A DNA stretch of 64,000 nucleotides from contig NZ_VFOR01000001.1 of the NCBI RefSeq assembly GCF_006716235.1, positions 930,001-994,000 on the forward strand. Reading direction: 5' to 3'. Shown here one piece after another: positions 9,378 to 18,221 of the stretch (position 1 is its first letter; the number at the start of each line of letters is the position of its first letter). Source of the DNA: Propioniferax innocua (lineage in GTDB: Bacteria > Actinomycetota > Actinomycetes > Propionibacteriales > Propionibacteriaceae). The notes beneath the pieces were generated by a model. It saw nothing but the letters and a program-made list of their open reading frames with translations, had not been told where the DNA came from and made no database searches. Made by a program: the position numbers and the translations under genes.

Positions 9378-10262
9378 TCAGCCCTGTCGGCCCGCCGTCG
9401 CCGGCACCCCTGGGGTCGGCAGCCGCGACTGCCGCGTGGATGAGCCACGGATCATGACCCGCGCCAGATGGACGGCGGCGAAGACCAGCCCCTGGGTCAC
9501 CACCACCAGGCCCCCGGAGGAGACGTCCAGCCAATAGCTGACGTAGATACCGAGCACCGAGCATGACGCCGAGATGGCCGGGGCGAGGACGAGCATGCGC
9601 CCGAAGCGGTCGGTGAGCAGGCGGGCCGTGGCTCCCGGAATCACCAGCATGGCGACCACGAGCACCACGCCGACCACCTGCAGCGCCGAGGTCGCGGTCA
9701 GGGCCAGCACACCCAGCAGGATCGACCCCAGCCGGCGGGGCGAGAGACCGATCGCATGGGCGTGGGTGGGATCGAAGGCGTAGAGGGTCAGGTCCCGCCG
9801 CTTCAGCACGAGCACCAGCCCCGCCACGAGCGCCAGAGCACCGACCTGCAGCAGATCACCCGTCCCCACGCCCAACACGTTGCCGAAGACGATCCGGTGC
9901 AGGTCCACCTCACTCGGGGTGATGGAGACCAGAACCAGCCCGAGCGCGAACAGCGTCGTGAACACGATGCCGATCGCCGCGTCCTCCTTGATCAGTCCGG
10001 TGACCCGCACCGACCCGATCAGGACGACCGCGAGGAGGCCGAAGACCAACGCCCCCACCGCGAAGGGCACCCCGAAGATGTAGGCCAGGACCACGCCGGG
10101 AAGAACGGCGTGGGAGACCGCATCACCCATGAGGGACCAGCCCACCTGCACCAACCAGCACGACAACAGTGCACACACCACGGCCACCACGACGGTGGCG
10201 CCGAGCGCCCGCAGCATGAATCCGTACTGCAGCGGTTCGAGCAGCACCTCCACCGGACTCAT
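9378..10262 (-). CDS. Manganese/zinc-type ABC transporter permease
   Basis: A 294-residue ABC-3 family permease (SitC/MntB/ZnuB type) with eight or nine hydrophobic segments. The N-terminal part has the family's SLMGDAVSHAVLPGVVLAY motif. The C-terminal 30 residues are polar. It is the last gene of a binding protein - ATPase - permease operon and overlaps the ATPase stop by 4 nt (ATGA). Substrate choice between Mn, Zn and Fe cannot be read from the permease alone. Confidence 0.88.
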   Translation of the reverse strand: MSPVEVLLEPLQYGFMLRALGATVVVAVVCALLSCWLVQVGWSLMGDAVSHAVLPGVVLAYIFGVPFAVGALVFGLLAVVLIGSVRVTGLIKEDAAIGIVFTTLFALGLVLVSITPSEVDLHRIVFGNVLGVGTGDLLQVGALALVAGLVLVLKRRDLTLYAFDPTHAHAIGLSPRRLGSILLGVLALTATSALQVVGVVLVVAMLVIPGATARLLTDRFGRMLVLAPAISASCSVLGIYVSYWLDVSSGGLVVVTQGLVFAAVHLARVMIRGSSTRQSRLPTPGVPATAGRQG

Positions 10263-11032
10263 GACGCCAACCCGAAGGCGAGTGCGAGCTTCTCTGGCTC
10301 CAACGCTTCGGCCACTGAGCCGTGGAAGAGCACCTTCCGCAACAACAGGACCACGTCATCGGCCAGCTCCGGAAGGGCGTGGAGGTCGTGGGTCGAGACG
10401 ACGATCGCGCAGCCCTCTGCCGCGAGTTCGCGGAGCAGGCCCACGATCATGGCTTCACTGGGTTTGTCGACGCCGGCGAAGGGCTCATCGAGCAGCAGGA
10501 TGCGCGCACCCTGGGCCAACCCGCGGGCCACGAACGCGCGTTTGCGCTGACCTCCGGAGAGCTGGCCGATCTGTCGATCGGCCAGATCGGTGAGTTCCAC
10601 GCGCTCCAGGGCGGCGTCGACGGCACGGTGATCCACTGGCCGTGGCCGCCGTAGGGGTCCCTGGTGGCCGTAGCGTCCCATCATCACCACCTCGCGCACC
10701 GAGATCGGGAAAGCCTGATCGATGTCCTCGGACTGGGGCACGTAGCCCACCAGGCCCCGCGCCCGGGCGCGGGCGGGGGTCTCTCCCCCGACCCGGACCG
10801 TGCCGACATCGAGGGGCACGACCCCCATGATCGCCTTGTAGAGGGTGGACTTTCCCGACCCGTTCATCCCGATCAGACCCGTGACCCGACCCTCGGGAAT
10901 CTGCAGGGTCACCCCGGTCAACGCCTGCACCTCGCCGTAGGTGACTCGCACGTCATCGACCTCGATGGCTGTCTCCTGCGGCATGGTGGGTGTCCCCACC
11001 GATGGCGGCATCGTGTTCGCCGACGTCATCAT
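10259..11032 (-). CDS. Manganese/zinc-type ABC transporter ATPase
   Basis: A 257-residue ATPase that energises the metal importer. Motifs in order are Walker A GMNGSGKST near residue 54, Q-loop VPQSEDIDQ, signature QLSGGQRKR, Walker B ILLLDEPFAGVD and the H-loop STHD. The pair PQSEDIDQxFPISV is typical of Mn/Zn/Fe-chelate ATPases of the SitB/MntA group. It is translationally coupled to genes on both sides by 4-nt overlaps. Confidence 0.9.
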   Translation of the reverse strand: MMTSANTMPPSVGTPTMPQETAIEVDDVRVTYGEVQALTGVTLQIPEGRVTGLIGMNGSGKSTLYKAIMGVVPLDVGTVRVGGETPARARARGLVGYVPQSEDIDQAFPISVREVVMMGRYGHQGPLRRPRPVDHRAVDAALERVELTDLADRQIGQLSGGQRKRAFVARGLAQGARILLLDEPFAGVDKPSEAMIVGLLRELAAEGCAIVVSTHDLHALPELADDVVLLLRKVLFHGSVAEALEPEKLALAFGLAS

Positions 11033-11943
11033 GCACCTCCGGTCAGAGCAGTCGCGATCGTCTGCGCGTCATGCTGGATCAGCTCCAGGTAGGTGGGCAC
11101 CGGCCCCTCGGCCTCGGAGAGCGAGTCGACGTAGAGCGTGCCTCCGTAGGTGGTGCCGGTCGCCTCGACCACTCGCAGCATCGCCTTGTCCGACACCGTC
11201 GACTCGCAGAACACCGCCGGGACGTCGTTGCCCTCGACGAATTCGATGGTCGCGGCGATCTGCTGGGGCGTGGCCTCCTGCTCGGCGTTCACCGGCCAGA
11301 TGTAGTGCTCGGTGAGGTCGGCATCGCGCGCCAGATAGGAGAAAGCTCCCTCACACGTCACCAGTGCTCGTTCATTGGACGCCAGCGGCTCCAACTCCTC
11401 GAGCAGTGCATCGTGCACCTGCTGGATCTCCTGTTGGTAGTCCGCGGCCCGGGCCTCGAAGTCGGCAGCATGGTCGGGGTCGAGCTCGGCGAAGGCTGCG
11501 GCCATGTTGTCGACGTAGATCTGTGCTTCGGTCGGACTCATCCATGCGTGGGGGTTGGGCTTGCCCGCGTAGGCGTCCTCGGTGATGTCGACCACCTCGA
11601 CCCCTTCGGAGACCACGACATGGGGCACATCGGCCTGGTTCGCGAATTGTTCGAACCACCCCTCCAGCCCCAGGCCATTGTCGAGCACGAGGTCGGCCTG
11701 CGATGCCTTGGCGACATCACGTGGGGTCGGTTCGTAACCGTGGATCTCCGTGCCCGGTTTGGTGATCGACTCGATGACCAGGTGTTCACCGGCCACGTTC
11801 TGGGCCATGTCCGCCAGCACCGTGAACGTCGTCAACACCATCGGCCTGTCATCACCGGCAGGCGCCTCGCCACCGCCACACCCGGTGATCGACGCCACCA
11901 CCAGAGCCAAACCCCATGCCAGTGGCCACACTCGTCGCCTCAC
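11029..11943 (-). CDS. Metal ABC transporter substrate-binding lipoprotein (ZnuA/SitA family)
   Basis: A roughly 304-residue cluster A-I binding protein. A lipobox (ASITGC, Cys22) follows a short Arg-rich signal peptide. Mature motifs include the metal-ligand histidine in EIHGYEPTPRD, the second histidine in PNPHAWMSP, and the C-terminal YVDSLSE segment. There is no long His-rich loop, which is more usual for Mn/Fe than for Zn binding proteins. The GTG start was preferred because AGGGGG lies 5-6 nt upstream; an ATG five codons earlier has no ribosome site. It is the first gene of the metal operon behind a 20-bp palindrome. Confidence 0.87.
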   Translation of the reverse strand: MRRRVWPLAWGLALVVASITGCGGGEAPAGDDRPMVLTTFTVLADMAQNVAGEHLVIESITKPGTEIHGYEPTPRDVAKASQADLVLDNGLGLEGWFEQFANQADVPHVVVSEGVEVVDITEDAYAGKPNPHAWMSPTEAQIYVDNMAAAFAELDPDHAADFEARAADYQQEIQQVHDALLEELEPLASNERALVTCEGAFSYLARDADLTEHYIWPVNAEQEATPQQIAATIEFVEGNDVPAVFCESTVSDKAMLRVVEATGTTYGGTLYVDSLSEAEGPVPTYLELIQHDAQTIATALTGGA

Positions 11944-11979
11944 ATCATCCCCCTGCATACTTCAAGCAATGAAACTATA

Positions 11980-11999
11980 AAGTTAGACGCGTCAAACTT
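11980..11999. promoter_or_regulatory. 20-bp palindrome, candidate metalloregulator operator
   Basis: AAGTTAGACGCGTCAAACTT is an inverted repeat with 9 of 10 positions matching, placed about 35 bp upstream of the metal-importer operon in an AT-rich patch that would suit its promoter. Size, symmetry and position fit an operator for a DtxR/MntR-type metal repressor, although the sequence differs from the iron boxes elsewhere in the window. A separate regulator, probably manganese- or zinc-responsive, is inferred. Confidence 0.55.
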
Positions 12000-12086
12000 G
12001 ACCATAGTAAAGCACTGCTTCCATGGCAGCCACAACGCGCCCCACGGCCCCGTGCCCACGATGATCGACGCGACGAGCGCCGAAAA

Positions 12087-12262
12087 GTTCGATAGGCTTC
12101 CCTTCGCCGATGCCCCACCGGGGCCGGGGAACACGGTGCAATTCCGTGACTGACGCGCAGCGGTGACGATCGACCGCGGCCCCCATGACGCCACTGGAAA
12201 CGGGAAGGCGGGGACCGCTCCGGGACTACCCGGCCGATCGAAGTCCGAAGACCCGTTGGCAC
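12087..12262 (+). promoter_or_regulatory. Cobalamin (AdoCbl) riboswitch
   Basis: The leader contains the hallmark conserved blocks in order: GGTGCAATTCCGTGACTG, CGCAGCGGTGA, ATGACGCCACTGG, GGGAAGGCGGG, and a B12-box variant AAGTCCGAAGACCCG. It precedes btuFCD, which fits repression by adenosylcobalamin. The outer boundaries are approximate. Codons can be read through this region in the btuF frame, but they are RNA structure, not protein. Confidence 0.9.
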
Positions 12263-12324
12263 CGCATTCCGAGCGGTCAGACTCTGCGGGCTCGCGCCAC
12301 GGCCCGCCTGGCATGAGGAGTTCC

Positions 12325-13374
12325 ATGCATCCCATCAGGACGCGCCCCGGCGGCCCACGGCTGCTACGCGCCCTTGCCCTCGCGGCCGTCGCAGCGTTCG
12401 CCGTCGGGGCTTGCTCGGCCCCCGACACACAGACCACCGATCCCAGCGCGGCCCCGGGGAGCGACACCCATCCGGTCTCGCTCGAGAACTGCGGCCGAAC
12501 CGTGACCGTGGAGACGCCACCCCAACGCGTCGTGGGACTCAACCAAGGCACCACCGAGATCCTGTTGAGCCTGGGTCTGGCCGACCGCATGGTGGGCACG
12601 GCGACGTGGACCGATCCGATCCGCGATGACCTCGCCGATGCCAATGCCGGCGTCGAACGCCTGGCAGACAACTATGCGAGCCTCGAGACGGTCCTGGCCA
12701 CCGAGCCGGACTTCGTGGCAGCCTCATTCGCCCCGACGCTCGCCGAGGGCGGATCAGGCACGTTCGAGGACTACGCCAAGGTAGGAGTCCCCGCCTACCT
12801 AGCCCACACCGATTGCGCGAAGGCGGTGCAGGGGCAGGGCGCCGGCGACGGCGCCCGGAACGAGAAGCTGACCATGAACGATATCCACACCGACATCCGC
12901 GAATTGGCCCTGATCATGGGCGAGTCCCCGGCTGGCGAGGACCTCGTGGCGTCGCTGGACGAGCGGCTCGACGCCGTCGAGCCCCCGGAGGGAGCCGAGG
13001 GCACAACGGTCGCCTTCTGGTTCGCCAATTCCGAGGCCCCCTACATGGCAGGCGGGGTGGGGGCTCCGCAGATCATGGCCGACGAACTGGGGCTCACCAA
13101 CGTCTTCGACGACCGCAAGGACGAGTGGCCCCAGATCAGCTGGGAAGCCGTCGCTGCCGAAAACCCGGACTACCTGGTGATCGGTGATCTGACCCGCGAT
13201 TCACAGACGGCCGAATCCGCCGAAGCCAAGATCGAGTTCCTCACGTCGAACCCCGTCACCCGCGAGATGGATGCGGTCCGGAAGGAACGCTTCATCCTGC
13301 TGGCCGGCGCCGACATGAACCCGTCGATCAGGACGGTCGACGGCATCGAGAAGCTCGCAGCAGGGCTGGCGTGA
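12325..13374 (+). CDS. btuF: Vitamin B12 (corrinoid) ABC transporter substrate-binding lipoprotein
   Basis: A 349-residue periplasmic-binding protein of the BtuF/FhuD class III fold. Signal peptide and lipobox AVGACSA give the modified Cys30. The mature N-terminus has the family pattern TPPQRVVGLNQGTTEILLSL, and there is a long backbone helix in the middle. The ATG is chosen because GAGGAG sits 5 nt upstream and a riboswitch occupies the region before it. The cobalamin riboswitch and the directly following permease and ATPase identify the ligand as a corrinoid. The stop overlaps btuC by 4 nt. Confidence 0.88.
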   Translation: MHPIRTRPGGPRLLRALALAAVAAFAVGACSAPDTQTTDPSAAPGSDTHPVSLENCGRTVTVETPPQRVVGLNQGTTEILLSLGLADRMVGTATWTDPIRDDLADANAGVERLADNYASLETVLATEPDFVAASFAPTLAEGGSGTFEDYAKVGVPAYLAHTDCAKAVQGQGAGDGARNEKLTMNDIHTDIRELALIMGESPAGEDLVASLDERLDAVEPPEGAEGTTVAFWFANSEAPYMAGGVGAPQIMADELGLTNVFDDRKDEWPQISWEAVAAENPDYLVIGDLTRDSQTAESAEAKIEFLTSNPVTREMDAVRKERFILLAGADMNPSIRTVDGIEKLAAGLA

Positions 13375-14426
13375 CCTGGCGCAAGCGCGCGACCCGAGGC
13401 CGGATCGGTCCATGGCTGATCGGCCTCGCCGCCCTCTTGGCGCTGGCCCTGTCGATCGCCGTCTCCATCACCCTGGGGCCGGTGCCCATCGGCGTCGGTG
13501 ATGTCCTCCATGTGGTGACTCACCACGTCGGGCTCACCGGCCCACCGGAGGTATCGCGTATCGCAGCCGCGACCGTCTGGGAGCTGCGGCTCCCTCGCGC
13601 TCTGCTCGCGGCCCTGTGCGGCACCGGACTGGCGGTGTGTGGCCTGGTGCTACAGGCTCTCCTGCGCAACCCCTTGGCCGATCCCTACCTGCTGGGAGTG
13701 TCTTCCGGGGCATCGACCGGGGCGGTCGTGATGGTCGTGTTCGCTCCCGCGACATTGCTTGGTTCGCCAGCGGGCTTGTCGGCAGGCGCCTTCGCGGGCG
13801 CTGTCCTGGCCTTCGTCGTGGTCATGGCCCTGGCTCACCTCGCCGGCGGCGGCAATCACCGCATCATTCTGGCGGGCGTCGCGGTGACACAGCTGTTCAG
13901 CGCCTTGACGAGCTTTCTGATCATGGTCGCGGCCGACGCCAACACGACCCGTGGCGTCCTGTTCTGGCTGCTGGGGTCACTGGCGTCATCGACGTGGGAC
14001 GACGTGGCCGTGGCCGGCGCAGTGGTGATCGTGGGCGTGCTGGTGGCGCTGTTCCAAGCCACAGCCCTGAACGCCTTCACCTTCGGCGCGGAGCAGGCCT
14101 CCACACTCGGCATAGATGTGCGTCGTGTTCGGATCGTCCTGCTGGGAGTCACGGCAGCGTTGACGGCCACCGTGGTGTCCCAATCCGGCGCCATCGGATT
14201 CGTCGGGCTCGTCCTGCCTCACCTGACGCGGCTGCTGGTGGGAGTGTCCCATCGACGGCTCATTCCTGCGACGGCCATGCTGGGAGGCATCTTCCTCGTG
14301 TGGGTGGACACTGCTGGACGCACCGTGGCCGCCCCCACCGAGATCCCCGTCGGGGTCATCACGGCCCTGATCGGCGTGCCGATCTTCGCCGCGTTGCTGC
14401 TGCGGAACCGGAGCGTGACGTCATGA
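13371..14426 (+). CDS. btuC: Vitamin B12 ABC transporter permease
   Basis: A 351-residue FecCD/BtuC permease with about ten hydrophobic segments. It carries the family signature LRNPLADPYLLGVSSG and, near the C-terminus, GAIGFVGLVLPHLTRLL, the L-loop region that contacts the ATPase. It has a GTG start overlapping the btuF stop (GTGA), and its end overlaps btuD by 3 nt. Corrinoid specificity is inherited from the riboswitch-controlled operon; the permease alone would only be called iron-siderophore/B12 type. Confidence 0.9.
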   Translation: MTWRKRATRGRIGPWLIGLAALLALALSIAVSITLGPVPIGVGDVLHVVTHHVGLTGPPEVSRIAAATVWELRLPRALLAALCGTGLAVCGLVLQALLRNPLADPYLLGVSSGASTGAVVMVVFAPATLLGSPAGLSAGAFAGAVLAFVVVMALAHLAGGGNHRIILAGVAVTQLFSALTSFLIMVAADANTTRGVLFWLLGSLASSTWDDVAVAGAVVIVGVLVALFQATALNAFTFGAEQASTLGIDVRRVRIVLLGVTAALTATVVSQSGAIGFVGLVLPHLTRLLVGVSHRRLIPATAMLGGIFLVWVDTAGRTVAAPTEIPVGVITALIGVPIFAALLLRNRSVTS

Positions 14427-15199
14427 GTGCCATCACCGTCCGTGACGTCAGGTATTGCGCGGGTCGGACCCCGATCCTCCACGGTGTCGACATGGACGTC
14501 ACCCCCGGGTCCTTCACCGCGGTCATCGGCCCGAACGGTTCTGGCAAATCCACCCTCGTGCGCTGTTTGGCCGGCCTGGTCCGTTTCAGTGGGCACATCG
14601 AGGTCGATGGCCATGATGTGGCACGGACCGCACGCAAGGAGATGGCTCGTTCGGTGGCCGTGGTGGCCCAACAGCCCGAGGCCGTCGAGGCCCACTCGGT
14701 ACGCGAGGTGATCGCCTTGGGGCGCACGCCGTACCTGGGTGCGCTCAGCGGGGCAACGGCCCACGACCACCATGTCGTCCGCGACGCAGCCACCCGCACG
14801 GGGGTGGAGCACCTGCTCGAGCGCACCTTCTCCACGTGCTCTGGTGGCGAGCGTCAACGAACCCACATCGCGCGAGCACTCGCCCAGGAGTGCGAGGTGC
14901 TCTTGTTGGACGAGCCGACCAACCATCTCGACGTGCAGCAGCAGTTCTCCATCTTGGAGCTTGTTGACGCCGCCGACATCACCACCCTTGCCGTCCTGCA
15001 CGACTTGAACCTCGCTGCCCAGTTCGCCGACCACATCGTCGTCCTGGACTCTGGCCGGATCGCCGCAGCAGGACCACCCCGGGAGGTCCTGACCCCCGAC
15101 ATCATCGAGGACGTCTTCGGCATGCGCCCACAAGTCATCTGCGACGACCACCGGGTCAACGTGCACTTCCACCGGCAGGCGTCGACCCGGCGCGGTTGA
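14423..15199 (+). CDS. btuD: Vitamin B12 ABC transporter ATPase
   Basis: A 258-residue ATPase. Walker A is GPNGSGKST near residue 37, the Q-loop VVAQQPEAVEAHSV, Walker B VLLLDEPTNHLD and the switch histidine LHDLN. The signature is CSGGERQR instead of the usual LSGGQ, a tolerated variant in this subfamily. It is the last gene of the btuFCD operon; only about 50 nt separate it from the convergent CoA-transferase gene. Confidence 0.9.
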   Translation: MSAITVRDVRYCAGRTPILHGVDMDVTPGSFTAVIGPNGSGKSTLVRCLAGLVRFSGHIEVDGHDVARTARKEMARSVAVVAQQPEAVEAHSVREVIALGRTPYLGALSGATAHDHHVVRDAATRTGVEHLLERTFSTCSGGERQRTHIARALAQECEVLLLDEPTNHLDVQQQFSILELVDAADITTLAVLHDLNLAAQFADHIVVLDSGRIAAAGPPREVLTPDIIEDVFGMRPQVICDDHRVNVHFHRQASTRRG

Positions 15200-15249
15200 T
15201 GCGGCAAACACAGGACCGGCCTCCGACGTGACAGCTCGCACCGTGACTC

Positions 15250-16545
15250 TCAGAGCAGGTGCATCTCCTGGGCCTTGATGCCCAGCTCCTCACGGAAGTC
15301 GGGGTGGGCGATGGCAATGAGCCGTTCGGCACGCTGGGCGCTGGTGGCCCCGCGGAGCTGCGCCACTCCGTACTCGGTGACGACGTGGTCGACGTCATTC
15401 TTGGAGGTGGAGACGAAAGCACCGGGTTTGAGGGTCGGAGTGATGCGGGAGATGGTGCCGCCCTTGGCGGTCGACGGCAGCACGATGAACGACTTGCCGC
15501 CGCGCGAACGGTTGCCCGCCCGCACGAAGTCCGACTGGCCCCCTGTCCCCGAGTAGGGCTTGTATCCGATCGATTCACTGCAGCACTGACCGGTGAAGTC
15601 GATCTCGATGGTGCCGTTGATGGTGTGCAGCAGATCATTGGCCCCGGCGATCGCTGGATCATTGGTGAAATCGACCGGATGCATCTCCAGGCCGCGGTTG
15701 CGGTGCATCCACGAGTAGAGGCGCTCCGATCCCAGGGCGAAGGTCGCGAGGCTGACGCCCGGCTTGACGCTCTTGCCGCGGTTGGTGACCGCGCCGGATT
15801 CGGTGAGGCTGAGGATGCCGTCGCCGATCATCTCGGTATGGATGTTGAGGTCGGTGCGTCCGGTGAGCTGCATGACCACGGCGTCGGGAATGGCACCGTA
15901 ACCGATCTGGAGGGTGGCGCCGTCGGGAATCATGTCAGCCACGTGACCGCCGATGGCCTTCTCGACCTCGTCGATCTTCGGCAACCCCACGGTGGCGAGA
16001 GGGCGATCATCCTCGACCACCGCTGCGACCTGATCGAGATGCACGTGGCAGTCCCCGTAGGCGTAGGGCACCTGCGGGTTGACCTCCAGCACCACCGCCC
16101 GGGCCTTCTCGATGGCGGCCAAGGTGTAGTCGGTGCTCAGGCTGATCGAGAAGTAGCCGTGCTCGTCCATCTCCGATGCCATGGCGAACACCACGTCGAC
16201 CGGCAGGAGCCCGCGTCGGAAGAGCTCGGGCATCTCGGAGAAGTTACTGTGCCGAACATCGATCCAGCCGTCCTGCGCTCCTTTGCGCGTGGGCCCGCCG
16301 AGAAACAGCGCGGCGTGCCGCACATGACCGCGGGTCTCGGGTTCCAAGTAGTCGAACGTACGCAGCGGCAGTATCTGGCTCACGGTGACGTCGCGGAACT
16401 CACGCCGCTGTTCACTGAGCGCCTCCAACAGGGCCGGGGTCTCCCCCACTCCGGTGGGGAGCACGACGGTGTCGCCATCGTGAATCATCCCCACTGCGTC
16501 ATGGGCGCTCATTTGCTTCGCGGCATAGGCACGCGCAAACGTCAT
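15250..16545 (-). CDS. Acetyl-CoA hydrolase / CoA-transferase (4-hydroxybutyrate CoA-transferase type)
   Basis: A 431-residue class I CoA-transferase with the two-domain Cat1/AbfT/Ach1 architecture. HTEMIGDGILSL contains the probable catalytic glutamate, and SGTGGQSDFVRG is the conserved oxyanion/CoA-binding segment of the C-terminal domain. It would exchange CoA between acetate or another short acid and succinyl-, butyryl- or 4-hydroxybutyryl-CoA. Annotation as an acetyl-CoA hydrolase is common but usually reflects transferase activity. The substrate cannot be fixed from sequence. It faces a GbsR-type regulator across a 163-bp spacer that holds both promoters. Confidence 0.85.
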   Translation of the reverse strand: MTFARAYAAKQMSAHDAVGMIHDGDTVVLPTGVGETPALLEALSEQRREFRDVTVSQILPLRTFDYLEPETRGHVRHAALFLGGPTRKGAQDGWIDVRHSNFSEMPELFRRGLLPVDVVFAMASEMDEHGYFSISLSTDYTLAAIEKARAVVLEVNPQVPYAYGDCHVHLDQVAAVVEDDRPLATVGLPKIDEVEKAIGGHVADMIPDGATLQIGYGAIPDAVVMQLTGRTDLNIHTEMIGDGILSLTESGAVTNRGKSVKPGVSLATFALGSERLYSWMHRNRGLEMHPVDFTNDPAIAGANDLLHTINGTIEIDFTGQCCSESIGYKPYSGTGGQSDFVRAGNRSRGGKSFIVLPSTAKGGTISRITPTLKPGAFVSTSKNDVDHVVTEYGVAQLRGATSAQRAERLIAIAHPDFREELGIKAQEMHLL

Positions 16546-16708
16546 CGGCTCTCCTTTGAGTCAGACCGCGGTCGGTCACACCGGTCGTAACCGCCGTTCG
16601 GCGATTATCGCAGGATCCCGACGCGAGCGCGCGAGGGCCCCATCCGCTCGACGCCCGGCCCAGCGTCGCCGGGCTGCTGCAGGGTTCGACTGATGCTGTA
16701 ATGGTCCG

Positions 16709-17182
16709 ATGCAGCCAGAGGTTCCCGACTTCGTCGATCGATTCGCCGACCACTGGGCCGCCGTCGGCGGGACTCGGACCGAGGGGCTCATCGCAGGTTA
16801 TCTGTTGCTCGATAAGTCCGAGGGAGTCAGCGCAGCCGAGCTGTCCCAGCGGCTGGGGGTCAGCCGGGGCTCGGTCTCCACGTACACACGGCATCTGGTA
16901 GAGCGCGGGTTCATCCGCCGCGTCCGACTCCCCGGGGATCGAACGCACTACTTCTGCACGGATCAGGACGTGTGGGCGGGGTTCTTGAGAGCCGAGCAGG
17001 ACTATCTGCAGCGTCAGCACCAGCTGGCGCAGGAGATGCTGGGGCGCGTCGAGCCGTCCGGGCCGGCCTGGCAGCGCCTGCGCAATATGCGGGACTACAT
17101 GCAGTGGGTGGCCGACAATCTGGCGCCCGAGGAATGGGAGCGGTTCAAGACTGCACGGGACGCCCGGCCAGAACACGGTTGA
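16709..17182 (+). CDS. GbsR/MarR-family transcriptional regulator
   Basis: 157 residues. The winged-helix domain lies at residues 25-90 with recognition region LSQRLGVSRGSVSTYTRHLV, followed by a basic wing (RRVRLPGDRTHYF) and a C-terminal dimerisation helix. This layout is typical of GbsR-like regulators of transport or osmoprotectant genes. It is divergent from the CoA-transferase and convergent with the iron permease, leaving only 7 nt to the latter's stop. Control of the CoA-transferase is possible from position; no operator was identified. Confidence 0.8.
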   Translation: MQPEVPDFVDRFADHWAAVGGTRTEGLIAGYLLLDKSEGVSAAELSQRLGVSRGSVSTYTRHLVERGFIRRVRLPGDRTHYFCTDQDVWAGFLRAEQDYLQRQHQLAQEMLGRVEPSGPAWQRLRNMRDYMQWVADNLAPEEWERFKTARDARPEHG

Positions 17183-17189
17183 CCGCGTC

Positions 17190-18221
17190 TCACAGCTGCC
17201 CCTCCCGATGCTCCTGCACCAGCAGATAACCGAGGTACAGGCCGCCGACACCCATGGTGAGGACGCCGACCGGCAGACCGGACACGATGGGCGCCTGCTG
17301 GGCCGCCAGGTCGGCGGCGCTGAGGATGAACGCCCCGGTGAGGGCCGATCCGACGATGCCGACGCCGGCGGTGCCCGTCAGGCGTTTGGTGATCTGAGGT
17401 GCGGTCAGGGCCACGAACGCCACGGGACCGGTGGCGGCGACGGCGACACCCGAGGCGAGCACAGACAGGATGACCGCTCGTGTGCGGGTGCGCTGCGGAT
17501 CCACCCCCAGTCCGGCGGCGGCGTCATCACCGAGTTCGAGCAGGCTGACCGCACGCCCGATGGCGAGCCCGGCGGGAATGAGCAGCGCGGCGCCCGTGGC
17601 GCTGACGATGATGTCGAGATCGTTGGCGGAGTTGAGCGATCCGGTGAGGTATTCGGCCAGGTGGGTGGCGGCGTCACGGAGTTTGGCGCTGACGACGTAT
17701 TGGGTGATCGAGAAGGCCAGGGCCGAAACGGCGATGCCGGCGATGATCGTGCGGGCCGGGGAGGCGAATCCGCGACCGGTCGCACCGAAGACCGCCAGTG
17801 TCGCGATCCCGGCTCCGCCGACCGCCGCGACGGCGCTCGGGAAGCCGGGAAGGAAGAGACTCGCGGTGGCGGCCCCGGCTCCGGCGCCGGCACCGAGTCC
17901 GATCACGTCGGGGCTCCCGAGCGGGTTGCGGGTGACGGCCTGGAACAGTGCACCGGACATGCCGAGCAGGCCTCCGGCGAACACGGCGGTCACCAGACGT
18001 GGGCCGCGCCAACGTTCGAGCACGAACGCGACCTTGCCCTCGGCCCCGCCGAGCAACGCGGCCGGCAGCTCCGGCAGGGGGATGCCGAGCCGTCCCAGAG
18101 TGAGGGTGACGATGGCCACCGCCACGATCGCCAGAGCCACACCTGCATGGACGGCGATGACCCTCCGGCGCACCACCAGCGCCACCGGCCCCATACGCAG
18201 AACCTTCTTCGTGGTGCTCAT
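17190..18221 (-). CDS. Iron-siderophore ABC transporter permease (FecCD family), second subunit
   Basis: A 343-residue permease with the family motif TRNPLGSPDVIGLGAG and an L-loop region near GPVAFVALTAPQITKRL, with about nine hydrophobic segments. The start is the ATG overlapping the stop of the preceding permease (ATGA). Together the two permeases form a heterodimeric channel fed by the lipoprotein two genes upstream. No ATPase is in this operon; a siderophore-type ATPase with its own iron box at 27.9 kb is the likely partner. Confidence 0.9.
   Translation of the reverse strand: MSTTKKVLRMGPVALVVRRRVIAVHAGVALAIVAVAIVTLTLGRLGIPLPELPAALLGGAEGKVAFVLERWRGPRLVTAVFAGGLLGMSGALFQAVTRNPLGSPDVIGLGAGAGAGAATASLFLPGFPSAVAAVGGAGIATLAVFGATGRGFASPARTIIAGIAVSALAFSITQYVVSAKLRDAATHLAEYLTGSLNSANDLDIIVSATGAALLIPAGLAIGRAVSLLELGDDAAAGLGVDPQRTRTRAVILSVLASGVAVAATGPVAFVALTAPQITKRLTGTAGVGIVGSALTGAFILSAADLAAQQAPIVSGLPVGVLTMGVGGLYLGYLLVQEHREGQL

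Noticed and set aside
12163-12324. N-terminal extension of btuF by 54 codons
   Set aside because: The bases form the cobalamin riboswitch; the ATG after GAGGAG begins a proper lipoprotein signal peptide.
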